Source: Chryseobacterium glaciei (GTDB lineage Bacteria > Bacteroidota > Bacteroidia > Flavobacteriales > Weeksellaceae). Taken from it: 64,000 nucleotides of DNA. Below, one piece after another: positions 41,350-50,372 of the stretch. Both the position numbers and the translations under genes were made by a program. How positions within the stretch are numbered: position 1 is the stretch's first letter; each line of letters opens with the position of its first letter. The stretch is taken from the NCBI RefSeq assembly GCF_001648155.1, contig NZ_CP015199.1, positions 3,729,001 to 3,793,000 of the forward strand, written 5' to 3'. Under the pieces are notes generated by a model. The model was not told the origin of the DNA. It ran no database searches and saw only the letters and a program-made list of their open reading frames with translations.

Positions 41350-42354
41350 ATGCACTCAGGTAAAAAATTTAGCGCTGTTGAATTTATAGTCTGGACAAGA
41401 AGAAGTATCTATTGTTTAGCCATTTTAGCGGCAATTCCGACGGTATTATATTTCTTCGGATGGAAATTTCTGTATGTTCCGTGGCAGCCGATCGCAATCA
41501 TGGGAACTGCGGTTGCTTTTATTGTTGGTTTTAAAAACAATGCAAGTTACAGCCGACTTTGGGAAGCCAGACAGATTTATGGCGCTATCATCAACGACAG
41601 CCGAAGTTTTGGATATATTTTGAGAGATGCTCTTTCGGGAAAAGATCCGAAGAAAGTGAAAGAAATGTTTCTGCGTCATTATGCGTGGCTCACTGCGCTT
41701 CGTTTTCAGCTTCGTGAATCGAGAGCTTGGGAAAATATGAGTACCGCACAATTTGACGAATATTCAAAAAAATATGACATCCCGGAAAGACTTTCTAAGC
41801 TGGATGATGAATTGAAAAAATATCTCTCAGAATCAGAACTTCAATATATTTTAAGTAAGAAAAACAGAGCAACACAATTGATGGCGAGTCAGAGCAAAGA
41901 GTTATCGGAAATTTATTCAAAAGGAGAAATTAATGATTTCCAATGGACGCAGATCAATCAGCAATTAGTAAAATTTACAGATAATCAGGGAAAAGCGGAG
42001 AGAATTAAAAACTTTCCTTATCCGAGAAATTTTTCTTCGATCACGACTTATTTGTTATTGTTATTCATTGTTTTTGTGCCTTTCGGATTACTAAAAGAGT
42101 TTGATAAACTGGGCGACGGAACTATTGTTGAAGGCTTTACGGTTTGGTTTAATATTCCGTTTTCGCTGTTGGTAACCTGGTGTTTTCATACATTAGATAG
42201 TGTAGGAGAGGCTTCTGTCAATCCTTTTGAAGGTAGTCCGAATGATGTCCCAATTACACAAATCAGCCGTACGATTGAGATCGATATGAGAGATATGCTG
42301 GATGAATCTGATCTTCCACCAGCAATTGTTCCGAAGAATAATATTGTACTTTAA
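41350..42354 (+). CDS. Bestrophin-family anion channel
   Basis: The 334-residue protein matches bacterial bestrophins (UPF0187): an N-terminal helix region with RRSIYCLAILAAIPTVLYFF, the GFKNNASYSRLWEARQIYG segment, and a later LLLLFIVFVPFGLLKEFD helix. FEGSPNDVPITQISRTIEID near the C-terminus is the family signature. Bestrophins form pentameric ion channels in the inner membrane. It is downstream of a DUF2490 gene and upstream of a Na+/H+ antiporter, so the block may concern ion balance. Confidence 0.93.
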   Translation: MHSGKKFSAVEFIVWTRRSIYCLAILAAIPTVLYFFGWKFLYVPWQPIAIMGTAVAFIVGFKNNASYSRLWEARQIYGAIINDSRSFGYILRDALSGKDPKKVKEMFLRHYAWLTALRFQLRESRAWENMSTAQFDEYSKKYDIPERLSKLDDELKKYLSESELQYILSKKNRATQLMASQSKELSEIYSKGEINDFQWTQINQQLVKFTDNQGKAERIKNFPYPRNFSSITTYLLLLFIVFVPFGLLKEFDKLGDGTIVEGFTVWFNIPFSLLVTWCFHTLDSVGEASVNPFEGSPNDVPITQISRTIEIDMRDMLDESDLPPAIVPKNNIVL

Positions 42355-42395
42355 AAAATTGAAAATAGTTAATCACACAGTAAATTAACATAGTC

Positions 42396-42462
42396 TTTGT
42401 CATTCCGGAGGAATCTCCATATCACAATTAAAGCATAGTATAGATTCCTGCGGAATGACAAA
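42396..42462. repeat. Inverted intergenic repeat 'GTCATTCCGGAGGAATCT'
   Basis: TTTGTCATTCCGGAGGAATC (from 42396) pairs with GATTCCTGCGGAATGACAAA (to 42462) as imperfect 21-base arms with a 25-base spacer. A half-similar sequence, GTCATCCTGGAAGGATCTAA, is at about 63096. Confidence 0.75.
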
Positions 42463-42532
42463 AATGTTCGATAAATTGAAAATATTTAATTGCGATTAAC
42501 CAAAAAACATAACACTAAAAAAACAAAAATAA

Positions 42533-44143
42533 ATGATTCACACTTACGTCATCATATCAATTGCAGTCCTATTATCTGTGATGATATTGGTAATGATCGG
42601 GCAAAAACTAAAAGTGGCTTATCCCATCTTTTTAGTGATTGCAGGTTTATTAATAAGCCTTATTCCGGGAATGCCACATATTGAGATAGAGCCGGATTTG
42701 GTATTCCTGATTTTCCTACCTCCAATTTTATTTGAAGCCGCTTGGTTTACGTCATGGCAGGATTTTCATAAATGGAGAAAACAGATATTTTCAATGGCTT
42801 TCGGGTTGGTTTTCCTTACCTCAATTGTCGTAGCTTATCTTTCTTCATCGATAATTCCCGGGCTTACGGTTGCGATGGGATTCTTGTTGGGAGGAGTGAA
42901 TTCTCCGCCTGATGCTGTGGCCGCAACTTCTGTTTTAAAACACGTTAAAATTCCTAAAAAGATCACAAGTATTTTGGAAGGAGAAAGTTTGATCAACGAT
43001 GCATCGAGTTTAATTGTATTTAAATTTGCCTTGGCTGCCGTGATTTCAGGGCAGTTTGTATTCAGGGATGCGGTTCAGGATTTCTTCACAATGGCGGTCG
43101 GAGGAATTGCGATCGGTGTGGCTGCCGGATTTTTATTTGGAGCATTTTTAAGACTTATTCCGTCAAATTCGAATATTGATACGGTGATTACGCTGATAGT
43201 TCCTTACATTATGTATGTTGGCGCGGAACATTTCCATTTTTCAGGAGTGTTGGCGGTGGTTGCCGGAGGTTTATTGATGTCTTATAATTCGCATTGCTAC
43301 CTCAGTCATACTTCGAGAATTCAATCCGGAAACGTTTGGAGTGTTCTTATTTTCTTAATGAATACGATCATTTTCATTCTTATCGGACTTGAATTACCAA
43401 TTGTCGTGGCAGCAATGAAAGATTACACTATTTCAGAAGGTATTTTTTATAGTGTCGTGATCGGAGGAGCAATTGTTTTAACGAGAGTTATTTACAGTTA
43501 TACCTTAATGTATTTTCCAAGGCTTTGTTCGAAAGAATTAAGGTTAAAAGTCCCCAAACCCGATTGGAAGGAACCTTTTATTATCAGTTTTGCAGCAATG
43601 AGGGGAGTGGTTTCCTTGGCTGCAGCCCTTTCAATCCCAGCATTTTTACCAAATGGCGAAGCTTTTCCGCATCGGAATATCATTTTGTTCGTAACTTTCG
43701 TTATAATATTAATTACGTTGGTTGGACAAGGATTGTTATTGTCGCCGATTTTAAAATTATTAAAAGTAAGTGATGCCGGAAGTGAGCTTCCAGAAGAAAA
43801 ACAGGAAGTTATTTTAATGAAAAAATTAAAGGAAACGGCTTTACATAAATTGGATAATGATTTTTCAGGATTGGCAGAAACAAACAGCTTGGTGCGTCAT
43901 CAAAAACATAGACTTGAAAATGAAATGATGATGATGACCGATAAAGCCAACTGCATGGCGTCCACCGGAGATTATGTTACTGCGATGAATGAAAATAAAG
44001 ATGTTTTAAGACAGATCATTCAGGCGCAGAGAAATGAACTTCACCGTATGAAACGTGAAAAAACATTTGATGATCATGTGATGAGAACCATCGAAATGCA
44101 ACTGGATTTTGATGAAGCAAAAATCACAGGATTTGCCCATTAA
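42533..44143 (+). CDS. Na+/H+ antiporter, CPA1/NhaP type
   Basis: The 536-residue protein has about 12 membrane helices and the conserved CPA1 stretch GVNSPPDAVAATSVLK, then ILEGESLINDASSLIVFKFA near residues 148-165, whose Asn-Asp pair is essential in the family. AAMRGVVSLAAALSIPAF near residue 365 is also typical. A cytoplasmic tail of ~120 residues follows. It exchanges Na+ or K+ for protons. The next gene is a small SRPBCC protein 18 bp away. Confidence 0.94.
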   Translation: MIHTYVIISIAVLLSVMILVMIGQKLKVAYPIFLVIAGLLISLIPGMPHIEIEPDLVFLIFLPPILFEAAWFTSWQDFHKWRKQIFSMAFGLVFLTSIVVAYLSSSIIPGLTVAMGFLLGGVNSPPDAVAATSVLKHVKIPKKITSILEGESLINDASSLIVFKFALAAVISGQFVFRDAVQDFFTMAVGGIAIGVAAGFLFGAFLRLIPSNSNIDTVITLIVPYIMYVGAEHFHFSGVLAVVAGGLLMSYNSHCYLSHTSRIQSGNVWSVLIFLMNTIIFILIGLELPIVVAAMKDYTISEGIFYSVVIGGAIVLTRVIYSYTLMYFPRLCSKELRLKVPKPDWKEPFIISFAAMRGVVSLAAALSIPAFLPNGEAFPHRNIILFVTFVIILITLVGQGLLLSPILKLLKVSDAGSELPEEKQEVILMKKLKETALHKLDNDFSGLAETNSLVRHQKHRLENEMMMMTDKANCMASTGDYVTAMNENKDVLRQIIQAQRNELHRMKREKTFDDHVMRTIEMQLDFDEAKITGFAH

Positions 44144-44161
44144 ATGAAAAATTAAAAGAAT

Positions 44162-44587
44162 ATGAGTACACCAATCACCGTTCAGTTTAAAATAAATGCT
44201 CCGATCGAAAAGGTTTGGAAAGCATTAACCGATAAAAACGAAATGAAAAGCTGGTATTTTGATATTCCGGATTTTGAATTGGAAGTTGGAAAACAGTTTA
44301 ATTTCTACGAACCTGGAGATGAGAAAAAATATCATCATCAGGGAGATATTTTAGAAATTATTCCACATCAGAAAGTGAAACATTCTTGGACTTATCCTGA
44401 ATTTTCAAATGGAAGAAGCGTTGTGACTTGGGAAATTCAACCTGATGATAAAGAAACAATCGTTACATTGATTCATGAAAATATTGAAGCTTTTGACGAT
44501 TTAGGCGAAAATTTTTCAAGAGAAAGTTTCACAGAAGGCTGGAACGGAATTATCGGACAAAGCTTAAGACAATATTTGGAGAAATAA
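44162..44587 (+). CDS. SRPBCC (AHSA1-like) protein
   Basis: The 141-residue protein has the AHSA1/START-like pattern: TVQFKINAPIEKVWKALTDK, GDILEIIPHQKVKHSWTYPE, then VTWEIQPDDKETIVTLIHE and the closing amphipathic helix with EGWNGIIGQSLRQYLE. The fold binds hydrophobic ligands. No partner is evident. It is probably cotranscribed with the antiporter. Confidence 0.88.
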   Translation: MSTPITVQFKINAPIEKVWKALTDKNEMKSWYFDIPDFELEVGKQFNFYEPGDEKKYHHQGDILEIIPHQKVKHSWTYPEFSNGRSVVTWEIQPDDKETIVTLIHENIEAFDDLGENFSRESFTEGWNGIIGQSLRQYLEK

Positions 44588-44686
44588 TTTTAAATTTAAT
44601 TTAAAGATAATTTTTAATCAAAAAAAAATCCTTTTTAGGAATGTTACAATTTGGTAAGTCCATTAGCAAAGCGGAATAAAATTTGC

Positions 44687-44694
44687 TATTTTTG
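44687..44694 (+). promoter_or_regulatory. -7 box for first cyclotransferase-like gene
   Basis: TATTTTTG matches TAnnTTTG 20 bases before the ATG at 44715. The second tandem gene has TACTTTTG at 45856-45863 in the same relative place, within a shared AAATTTGCTA.TTTTGG context, so the promoter was duplicated with the gene. Confidence 0.6.
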
Positions 44695-44714
44695 GGGAAA
44701 TATTTAGAAATTCA

Positions 44715-45737
44715 ATGAAAAAAAATATAATTGCAGGTTTTGCAGCAATTTTGTTCTTGACATCTTGTAACAAAGATGAAAAAATTCTGAACAGCTTAAA
44801 CGATTATAATAATTCTATGGAAACTAAAGGTTATCATTTTGGTGATAAACTGGAGCTTCCAAAAGATGTTGCAGAAAATGCAGAAAACGTTACCATTAGC
44901 TTCGGAGATAAAGAAACTTCAAACTTAACAATTGATCCTAAATTCTTTACTTTAGGAGATAATGCAGTAACTTTTAATATCAAAACAAAAGGCGGTGAAA
45001 CCCTGAATCAGGACGCAACCATTAATGTTTTTGCGAAAAATCCTGAGAAAAAAATCTCATATCAAATCATCGCTGAATATCCTCACGATCCTAAAAATTT
45101 CGTACAAGGTTTTCAGGTAGAAGGCAATACAATCTACGAAAGTGACGGACAAAACGGATCTTCGCAAATCTTGAAATATACGTTGGGAACAACAACTCCT
45201 CTTGCTTCTACAAAACAAGCTCCGGAAGATTTTTCTGAAGGAAGTACAATTGTGGGTGATAAAATTTATCAATTAACGTGGCAGAGTAAAAAAGGGTATG
45301 TTTATGATAAAAATTCGTTAAAATTATTATCAAGCTTTGCGTATCCAAACGTATTGGGAGAAGGTTGGGGATTAACGTATGACGGTAAAAATCTTATCGC
45401 ATCAGATGGAAGTAAATTATTGTATTTCCTTGATCCGAATAACCCTACAAAATTGGTAAAATATATTGCTGTTGCAGGAAGTTCTCAGGCTTACGATCAG
45501 TTGAATGAGCTTGAATTCCACAACGGATTTATTTACGCAAACGTTTGGCAGAAACCAATTATTCTAAAAATTAATCCTGCAAACGGAGAAGTTGTCGGAA
45601 CATTTGATTTTACAGATATTGCAAAACAAAATACCAAAGGAAGCGACGATGTATTGAACGGAATTGCTTTCAAAGGTGAAAATATGCTGGTAACAGGTAA
45701 AAACTGGCCAAAAATTTATGAAGTTGCTGTAAAGTAA
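44715..45737 (+). CDS. Glutaminyl-peptide cyclotransferase-family lipoprotein, copy 1
   Basis: The 340-residue lipoprotein (FAAILFLTSC, Cys18) has an N-terminal beta domain of ~110 residues. A five-bladed-propeller cyclotransferase domain follows: AEYPHDPKNFVQGFQVEGNT, YESDGQNGSSQILKYTLGTT, GWGLTYDGKNLIASDGS, and ELEFHNGFIYANVWQKPIIL. The plant-type family turns N-terminal Gln into pyroglutamate; in Bacteroidetes the lipoprotein form is periplasmic or surface-bound. Copy 2 lies 145 bp downstream. A terminator separates them, so each has its own transcript. Confidence 0.87.
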   Translation: MKKNIIAGFAAILFLTSCNKDEKILNSLNDYNNSMETKGYHFGDKLELPKDVAENAENVTISFGDKETSNLTIDPKFFTLGDNAVTFNIKTKGGETLNQDATINVFAKNPEKKISYQIIAEYPHDPKNFVQGFQVEGNTIYESDGQNGSSQILKYTLGTTTPLASTKQAPEDFSEGSTIVGDKIYQLTWQSKKGYVYDKNSLKLLSSFAYPNVLGEGWGLTYDGKNLIASDGSKLLYFLDPNNPTKLVKYIAVAGSSQAYDQLNELEFHNGFIYANVWQKPIILKINPANGEVVGTFDFTDIAKQNTKGSDDVLNGIAFKGENMLVTGKNWPKIYEVAVK

Positions 45738-45774
45738 TTTAAAAAAATAAAATTTGATCAAAACAGATCAGTAG

Positions 45775-45798
45775 AAACGGGCTTTAGTCCGTTTTTTT
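45775..45798 (+). terminator. Terminator between tandem cyclotransferase genes
   Basis: AAACGG-GCTTTAGT-CCGTTT is followed by T residues, 37 bases after the first gene. Confidence 0.75.
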
Positions 45799-45855
45799 AT
45801 TTGGTATTAGTTGAATTGACTTTAGTCAAAGCTCAGATTAAAGGAATAAATTTGC

Positions 45856-45863
45856 TACTTTTG
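45856..45863 (+). promoter_or_regulatory. -7 box for second cyclotransferase-like gene
   Basis: TACTTTTG fits TAnnTTTG 19 bases before the GTG start. The surrounding bases repeat those before copy 1. Confidence 0.55.
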
Positions 45864-45882
45864 GAACATATTTAAAGCATCA

Positions 45883-46908
45883 GTGAAAAAAAATATAATA
45901 ATAGGTTTTGCCGCGGTTTTGTCATTAATTTCTTGTAATAAAGACAAGGAAATAATAAACAGTTTAAGTGATTATAACAACTCAATGGAAAGTAAAGGTT
46001 ACCATTTTGGTGATAAACTACAACTTCCAAAAGATGTTACAGAAAATGCCGAAAGCATTAGCATTAGCTTCGGAGAAAAAGAAACATCTGATTTAACGAT
46101 TGATCCTAAATTTTTCACATTTGGGGATAATGAAGTCACTTTTAACATCAAAACAAAAGGTGGCGAAACATTAAATCAGGATGCAACAATTAATGTATTT
46201 ACAAAAAATCCTGAACAAAATATTTCATACGAAATCGTAAAAGAATATCCTCACGATCCTAATAATTTTGTTGAAGGATTTCTTATTGAAGGCAATACCG
46301 TTTATGAAAGTGACGGACTTTCAAAGGCTTCTCAATTGATAAAATACACGTTGGGAACTACAACTCCAATCATAACAGAAAAACAGCCTGCCGATATCTT
46401 TTCAGAAGGTTGTGCAATTGTTGGCGATAAAATTTATCAGTTGACGTATCAGAATAAAATAGGGTTTGTGTACGACAAAAATACCTTAAAGAAAATCTCA
46501 GAATTTCCTTTGCCTAATGAGTTTGGGGAAGGTTGGGGATTGACTTATGATGGGAAAAATCTTATCGCAGATGATGGTTCAAACAATCTGTATTTTTTGG
46601 ATGTTAATGATCCTTCAAAAGTGGTGAAAACCGTTCCTGTTGGTGGATATAAAGATATTTATAATCAAATCAATGAACTGGAATATCACAATGGATTTAT
46701 TTACGCTAATGTTTGGCATAAACCGATTATTTTAAAAATAAATCCTGTAACCGGAGAAACGGTCGGGAAATTTGATTTTACGAAAATCACTGAAGAAAAT
46801 ACAAAAAATGACAGTGAGAATGTTTTAAATGGTATTGCTTTTAAAGGTGATAATATGCTGCTAACAGGTAAAAAATGGTCTAAAATTTATGAGATTGTTG
46901 TTAAATAA
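45883..46908 (+). CDS. Glutaminyl-peptide cyclotransferase-family lipoprotein, copy 2
   Basis: This is a close tandem paralog of the 44715 gene along its full length of 341 residues, with the same lipobox context (LISC, Cys18), the same N-terminal beta domain and propeller motifs (KEYPHDPNNFVEGF, GWGLTYDGKNLIADDGS, ELEYHNGFIYANVWHKPII). It starts with GTG where copy 1 has ATG in the matching position. Most differences are conservative, so both are probably functional, with perhaps different substrates. Confidence 0.87.
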   Translation: MKKNIIIGFAAVLSLISCNKDKEIINSLSDYNNSMESKGYHFGDKLQLPKDVTENAESISISFGEKETSDLTIDPKFFTFGDNEVTFNIKTKGGETLNQDATINVFTKNPEQNISYEIVKEYPHDPNNFVEGFLIEGNTVYESDGLSKASQLIKYTLGTTTPIITEKQPADIFSEGCAIVGDKIYQLTYQNKIGFVYDKNTLKKISEFPLPNEFGEGWGLTYDGKNLIADDGSNNLYFLDVNDPSKVVKTVPVGGYKDIYNQINELEYHNGFIYANVWHKPIILKINPVTGETVGKFDFTKITEENTKNDSENVLNGIAFKGDNMLLTGKKWSKIYEIVVK

Positions 46909-46996
46909 TAAAAAACTTTTAACAACTTCAGTGTGAATAAAATAAAGTGTGTAAATTGCTGATGTTCACAAAATTTTATCTTAGAAAAAAGAACTT

Positions 46997-47920
46997 TTGA
47001 AATTATTAAAATTACTATTGATTTTTCTTTTCTGTTCCTTATCTGCGCAGAAATCTATCCCTTTTGATACATTAATGTTGAAGGAGGCGAAAGATATGCT
47101 GGCGGATGATTATGGAAATTTATACATCTACAAAAACAAAGATTTCAGTTTTACAAAGTATGATTCTTTAGGAAAACAGCTTGGTAAAATGATGTTTACG
47201 GTTCCGTTTAAAGTTCAGAATGTTCAGAATCCGTTGAGTATTGCTTTTTTTTCAGAGAATGCCCAGGAAATGAAATTTGTAGATCAAAATCTTAATGATA
47301 TTCAAAAAGTAGATTTTAAACAGAAATTCGGATTTATAAGAATGGCTTACGCGGAAGATCTTCAGCAGTTGTGGTTGTTGGATGACAGCATGAAGCGCTT
47401 GATTCAATATAATTTCAGAAATGAAACAACGATTAACTCTTATCCTTTTGATGCAAGTTTTGATGACTTAATGGACTTAATGGTGTTTGAAAATAAGATT
47501 TACATTTTAACTAAAAAGCAAATTAGAATCTACACTTTTAAATTTGAAAAGCTCTTTGAAGCACCCATTGAGAACGGAAAACGTTTCAGAAGAGAAAACG
47601 AATTTATTTTAGTAATAACCAATAATTCGATTTTAAAATACATTCCTGAAAAAGAAATGGTGAAAATTTTTGAAGATCCCGATGCACAAATTGTGGATAA
47701 AAATACCCTTTCTTTTTTTGAAATCAAAGCCAACAACCTTTATCTTTACAGCCTCGAAAAAAGTAAAGAAACTAAGCTACAGACAGAACCTGAACCTGAG
47801 AAAAAATCAACGGATCAGCCTGTGGAAAAAAGTGAAGAAAAGTCTTCAGAACAGCCTGCAGGAAATAATTTAGAGAAACTGATCGATGAGATTTCCGAAA
47901 TTCAGAAGTTTGGTATTTAG
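46997..47920 (+). CDS. Exported propeller-like protein with charged tail
   Basis: The start is TTG at 46997, giving MKLLKLLLIFLFCSLSAQK, a good signal peptide; no ATG suits. The ~250-residue middle has repeated beta-strand units (DDYGNLYIYKNKDFSFTKYD, YAEDLQQLWLLDDSMKRLIQ, VFENKIYILTKKQIRIYTFK) that suggest a beta-propeller. A Glu/Lys/Pro-rich tail (EPEPEKKSTDQPVEKSEEKS) and a short C-terminal helix follow. No family is recognised. It is 39 bp upstream of a deoxynucleoside kinase gene. Confidence 0.72.
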   Translation: MKLLKLLLIFLFCSLSAQKSIPFDTLMLKEAKDMLADDYGNLYIYKNKDFSFTKYDSLGKQLGKMMFTVPFKVQNVQNPLSIAFFSENAQEMKFVDQNLNDIQKVDFKQKFGFIRMAYAEDLQQLWLLDDSMKRLIQYNFRNETTINSYPFDASFDDLMDLMVFENKIYILTKKQIRIYTFKFEKLFEAPIENGKRFRRENEFILVITNNSILKYIPEKEMVKIFEDPDAQIVDKNTLSFFEIKANNLYLYSLEKSKETKLQTEPEPEKKSTDQPVEKSEEKSSEQPAGNNLEKLIDEISEIQKFGI

Positions 47921-47959
47921 TTATAAAAGCAATTAAACAGTAAAACATTAAGGGAAAAT

Positions 47960-48574
47960 ATGCATATTGCAGTTACAGGGAATATTGGAGCAGGAAAAAC
48001 CACATTAACAACCTTGCTTTCGAAGCATTACGGATGGGATGCGCAATTTGAGGATGTAGATCATAATCCTTATCTGGAGGATTTTTACGCAGATATGAGC
48101 AAATGGAGTTTTGCACTTCAGATTTATTTTTTGGGAAGCAGATTTCGTCAGGTAAAGGAGATCAGGGAAAGTGGGAAAAACATTATCCAGGATCGTACGA
48201 TTTATGAAGATGCTCATATTTTCGCAGAAAATTTAAATGATATGAAGCTTCTTTCAGACAGAGATTTCAATAATTATATTTCTGTTTTTAACTTAATGAA
48301 AGCTTTTGTTTCTGCGCCGGATCTGTTGATTTATTTAAAATCCGATGTTCCGAATCTGGTGAAAAAGATCTACAAAAGAGGGCGAGAATATGAAGCGTCA
48401 ATCAGTATTGAATATCTTTCAAAGCTGAATCAAAAATATGAGAAATGGATCTCCAATTATACAGAAGGTAAGCTTTTGATCATTGAAGTTGATGATTTGG
48501 ATTTTGTAGAAAAACCGGAAGATTTCGGATTTATCTTAGAAAAGATCGAAGCAGAACTGAACGGATTGTTTTAA
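47960..48574 (+). CDS. Deoxynucleoside kinase
   Basis: The 204-residue protein has a P-loop (GNIGAGKTT, residues 7-15). It has the dNK-family substrate segments FEDVDHNPYLEDFYADMSKW and SFALQIYFLGSRF, the DRTIYEDAHIFAENL active-site loop, and a LID region KKIYKRGREYEASISIEYL. It phosphorylates deoxyadenosine or deoxyguanosine (or pyrimidine deoxynucleosides) for salvage. The exact specificity cannot be read from sequence alone. Confidence 0.93.
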   Translation: MHIAVTGNIGAGKTTLTTLLSKHYGWDAQFEDVDHNPYLEDFYADMSKWSFALQIYFLGSRFRQVKEIRESGKNIIQDRTIYEDAHIFAENLNDMKLLSDRDFNNYISVFNLMKAFVSAPDLLIYLKSDVPNLVKKIYKRGREYEASISIEYLSKLNQKYEKWISNYTEGKLLIIEVDDLDFVEKPEDFGFILEKIEAELNGLF

Positions 48575-48619
48575 CAATAATTTACCATTAATTAAGATTC
48601 GTGTAACTTGATTTCTTAC

Positions 48620-48627
48620 TATATTTG
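48620..48627 (+). promoter_or_regulatory. -7 box for ArsC-like gene
   Basis: TATATTTG matches the -7 consensus 34 bases before the ATG at 48662. A suitably spaced TTG is not seen. Confidence 0.4.
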
Positions 48628-48661
48628 ATAAGATCAAGTTTAATTTTTAAATATAATTAAA

Positions 48662-49012
48662 ATGTTAGTTAAGGTTTTACATAATGGAAACTGTTCAAAA
48701 TCAAATGCTGTTTTAGAGTATTTAGATGAGAATGGAGTGCCTTTTGAGATCATCAATATGACAGAAGATCCACTAAGCATTTTGGAAATTAAAACAGTCT
48801 TGAAAAAGCTTAACCAAAGCGTTTTTCATATTATCCGCAAGACTGAAAAGTTGTATATGGATCATTTTGCGAATAAGAATTATTCTGAAGAAGAGTGGGT
48901 GAAAATTCTATCTGAAAATCCTTCTCTGATACAAAGACCAATTTTAATAAAAGGTTCCGTTGCGATGTTGGGAAGACCGATTGATAACGTAAAGTTTTTT
49001 ATTGAAAAGTAA
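48662..49012 (+). CDS. ArsC/Spx-like thioredoxin-fold protein (arsenate reductase family)
   Basis: The 116-residue protein follows the ArsC family: VKVLHNGNCSKSNAVLEYLDENG with catalytic Cys11, NMTEDPLSILEIKTVLKKL, and the closing RPILIKGSVAMLGRP. Many Bacteroidetes ArsC-like proteins are not linked to arsenic, and there is no ars operon here. The assignment is to the fold family only. A bidirectional terminator lies downstream. Confidence 0.87.
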   Translation: MLVKVLHNGNCSKSNAVLEYLDENGVPFEIINMTEDPLSILEIKTVLKKLNQSVFHIIRKTEKLYMDHFANKNYSEEEWVKILSENPSLIQRPILIKGSVAMLGRPIDNVKFFIEK

Positions 49013-49040
49013 TTTTTAAATCAGCATTAAAAATATAAAC

Positions 49041-49068
49041 AAAAAGTCAGCATAACGCTGACTTTTTT
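49041..49068. terminator. Bidirectional terminator between convergent genes
   Basis: AAAAAGTCAGC-ATAAC-GCTGACTTTTTT is a perfect 11-bp stem with A and T tails on both sides, between the ArsC-like and DUF493 genes. Confidence 0.9.
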
Positions 49069-49072
49069 ACTT

Positions 49073-49384
49073 TTAAAGAAGAATAACTCCTTCTATTTTT
49101 GCGACTTCTTTATAAATTTTAACGACCTGATTAGCATCTAAAACGAATGCGTTGATATTACAGGCTGTATATTTTCCATTTTTACTTTCGCGGTTTCCTA
49201 AAGTGAACTTGATCCCGTCAAAAACTCTGTAAATTTCAGTAAGTTTAGACTGATCAGTTGGGATTATGAATTTAAATAAATAATCTTCCGGAAAATCATG
49301 ATGATCTTCCAGTTTTTCCTTTAAAGAATTATAAAACTCCTCAGGGCTTGCGTGTTGATTTCCTTGTAATATATCCATCTGCAA
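49073..49384 (-). CDS. DUF493 family protein
   Basis: The 103-residue cytoplasmic protein has a ferredoxin-like DUF493 pattern: FYNSLKEKLEDHHDFPEDYLFKFIIP, KFTLGNRESKNGKYTACNINAF and the closing YKEVAKIEGVILL. The biological role of the family is unknown. It begins 36 bp from the DUF4197 gene on the same strand. Confidence 0.85.
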   Translation of the reverse strand: MQMDILQGNQHASPEEFYNSLKEKLEDHHDFPEDYLFKFIIPTDQSKLTEIYRVFDGIKFTLGNRESKNGKYTACNINAFVLDANQVVKIYKEVAKIEGVILL

Positions 49385-49420
49385 CTTTTAATTTTATATA
49401 TAAATATAGCGAAATTTTTT

Positions 49421-50092
49421 CTATTTTCCAAGAGGTCCTAAAAGAGCCTTAGAGTTCTGGTGCTCGTAATCTTCAATGATATTGAACAACCCATTGACCA
49501 TCTGTTCAGAAGCCAACTGACTTAGACCTCCTGAACTTACCGTATTGGTATTTCCCCCTAGCAAACTTCCTAATAAATTACTTCCGGATAAAGCGGTATT
49601 GATTGTTTTCACGATGCCATATTGATTCAATTGTTCATCAACTTTAGGCATAATAGCCGCCACCAATTGTTGTTGAGTTTTTTCTTTCAATATTTGAGTA
49701 GCTGTAGTTCCCTGGATAATTCTTGTAACATCCTGAGCGCTCAGACTATTCACTGCGCCCTCTAAAATTGGTCTTGAAACATTCACTGTATAAGAAGCTG
49801 CCTGCGCAATATAATCTTTTTCTTTGGCAACCAAAGACGGAGCAATTTTTTCTAAAGTAGAATTAATATCTCTCAACTCTTTTGGTAAAGCTTTATCAAC
49901 TAGGTTGTTTTGCAAAAAGGCATCTTTGTTACCATAAATTCCCATTCCTTTATTAATACCGTTTAATAGAAGTTTCTTAATAACAGAAAGTCCCAGATCA
50001 GTAGTTGCTAAAGTAGTGCAAGACTGCATGGTTGTATTGATAACTGCACCGGTACAAATGACTAAAGCAGCTGCTATGATATATTTTTTCAT
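49421..50092 (-). CDS. DUF4197 exported protein
   Basis: The 223-residue protein has an N-terminal export signal (IIAAALVICTGAVINTTMQSC), possibly a lipoprotein with the Cys in MQSC. Helical DUF4197 segments follow: LGLSVIKKLLLNGINKGM, YTVNVSRPILEGAVNSLSAQ and DVTRIIQGTTATQILKEKTQ. The function is unknown. A consensus promoter lies just upstream. Confidence 0.85.
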   Translation of the reverse strand: MKKYIIAAALVICTGAVINTTMQSCTTLATTDLGLSVIKKLLLNGINKGMGIYGNKDAFLQNNLVDKALPKELRDINSTLEKIAPSLVAKEKDYIAQAASYTVNVSRPILEGAVNSLSAQDVTRIIQGTTATQILKEKTQQQLVAAIMPKVDEQLNQYGIVKTINTALSGSNLLGSLLGGNTNTVSSGGLSQLASEQMVNGLFNIIEDYEHQNSKALLGPLGK

Positions 50093-50131
50093 TTATTTTT
50101 TATTAATCTCTAATATTCTCAAATTCTGAGC

Positions 50132-50161
50132 CAAATTTAGCTAGTATTCTTTGTTTAACAA
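50132..50161 (-). promoter_or_regulatory. Promoter for DUF4197 gene
   Basis: On the minus strand TTG (50161-50159) and TAAATTTG (50139-50132) are 19 bases apart, an excellent match to the Bacteroidetes consensus, 40 bases before the ATG at 50092. Confidence 0.75.
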
Positions 50162-50356
50162 AATTTTAAATATAACTGCATAAATTGGGACGTTTTTTAT
50201 GATAAGGTAATGGTAAATCGATTGCATTTTTTTTCTTAATATGAGATTATATTTAATAAAATAGTATTGAATTCTATTATTACTTATTCTTAATATTGAT
50301 TTGTTGTTAATTTTCAGAATTTTTAAGAAAAATTAACTATGTAACATATATTTTTA

Positions 50357-50364
50357 TAATTTTG
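50357..50364 (+). promoter_or_regulatory. -7 box for the SusC operon
   Basis: TAATTTTG fits TAnnTTTG and would give a leader of roughly 100 bases before the ATG at 50469. No TTG is seen at the -33 position, consistent with need for an activator or another sigma factor. The rest of 50093-50468 has no gene. Confidence 0.5.
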
Positions 50365-50372
50365 GCTAATGT

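Noticed and set aside
48662..49012. Arsenic resistance role for the ArsC-like protein
   Set aside because: No other ars genes are nearby and many proteins of this fold family have other roles.
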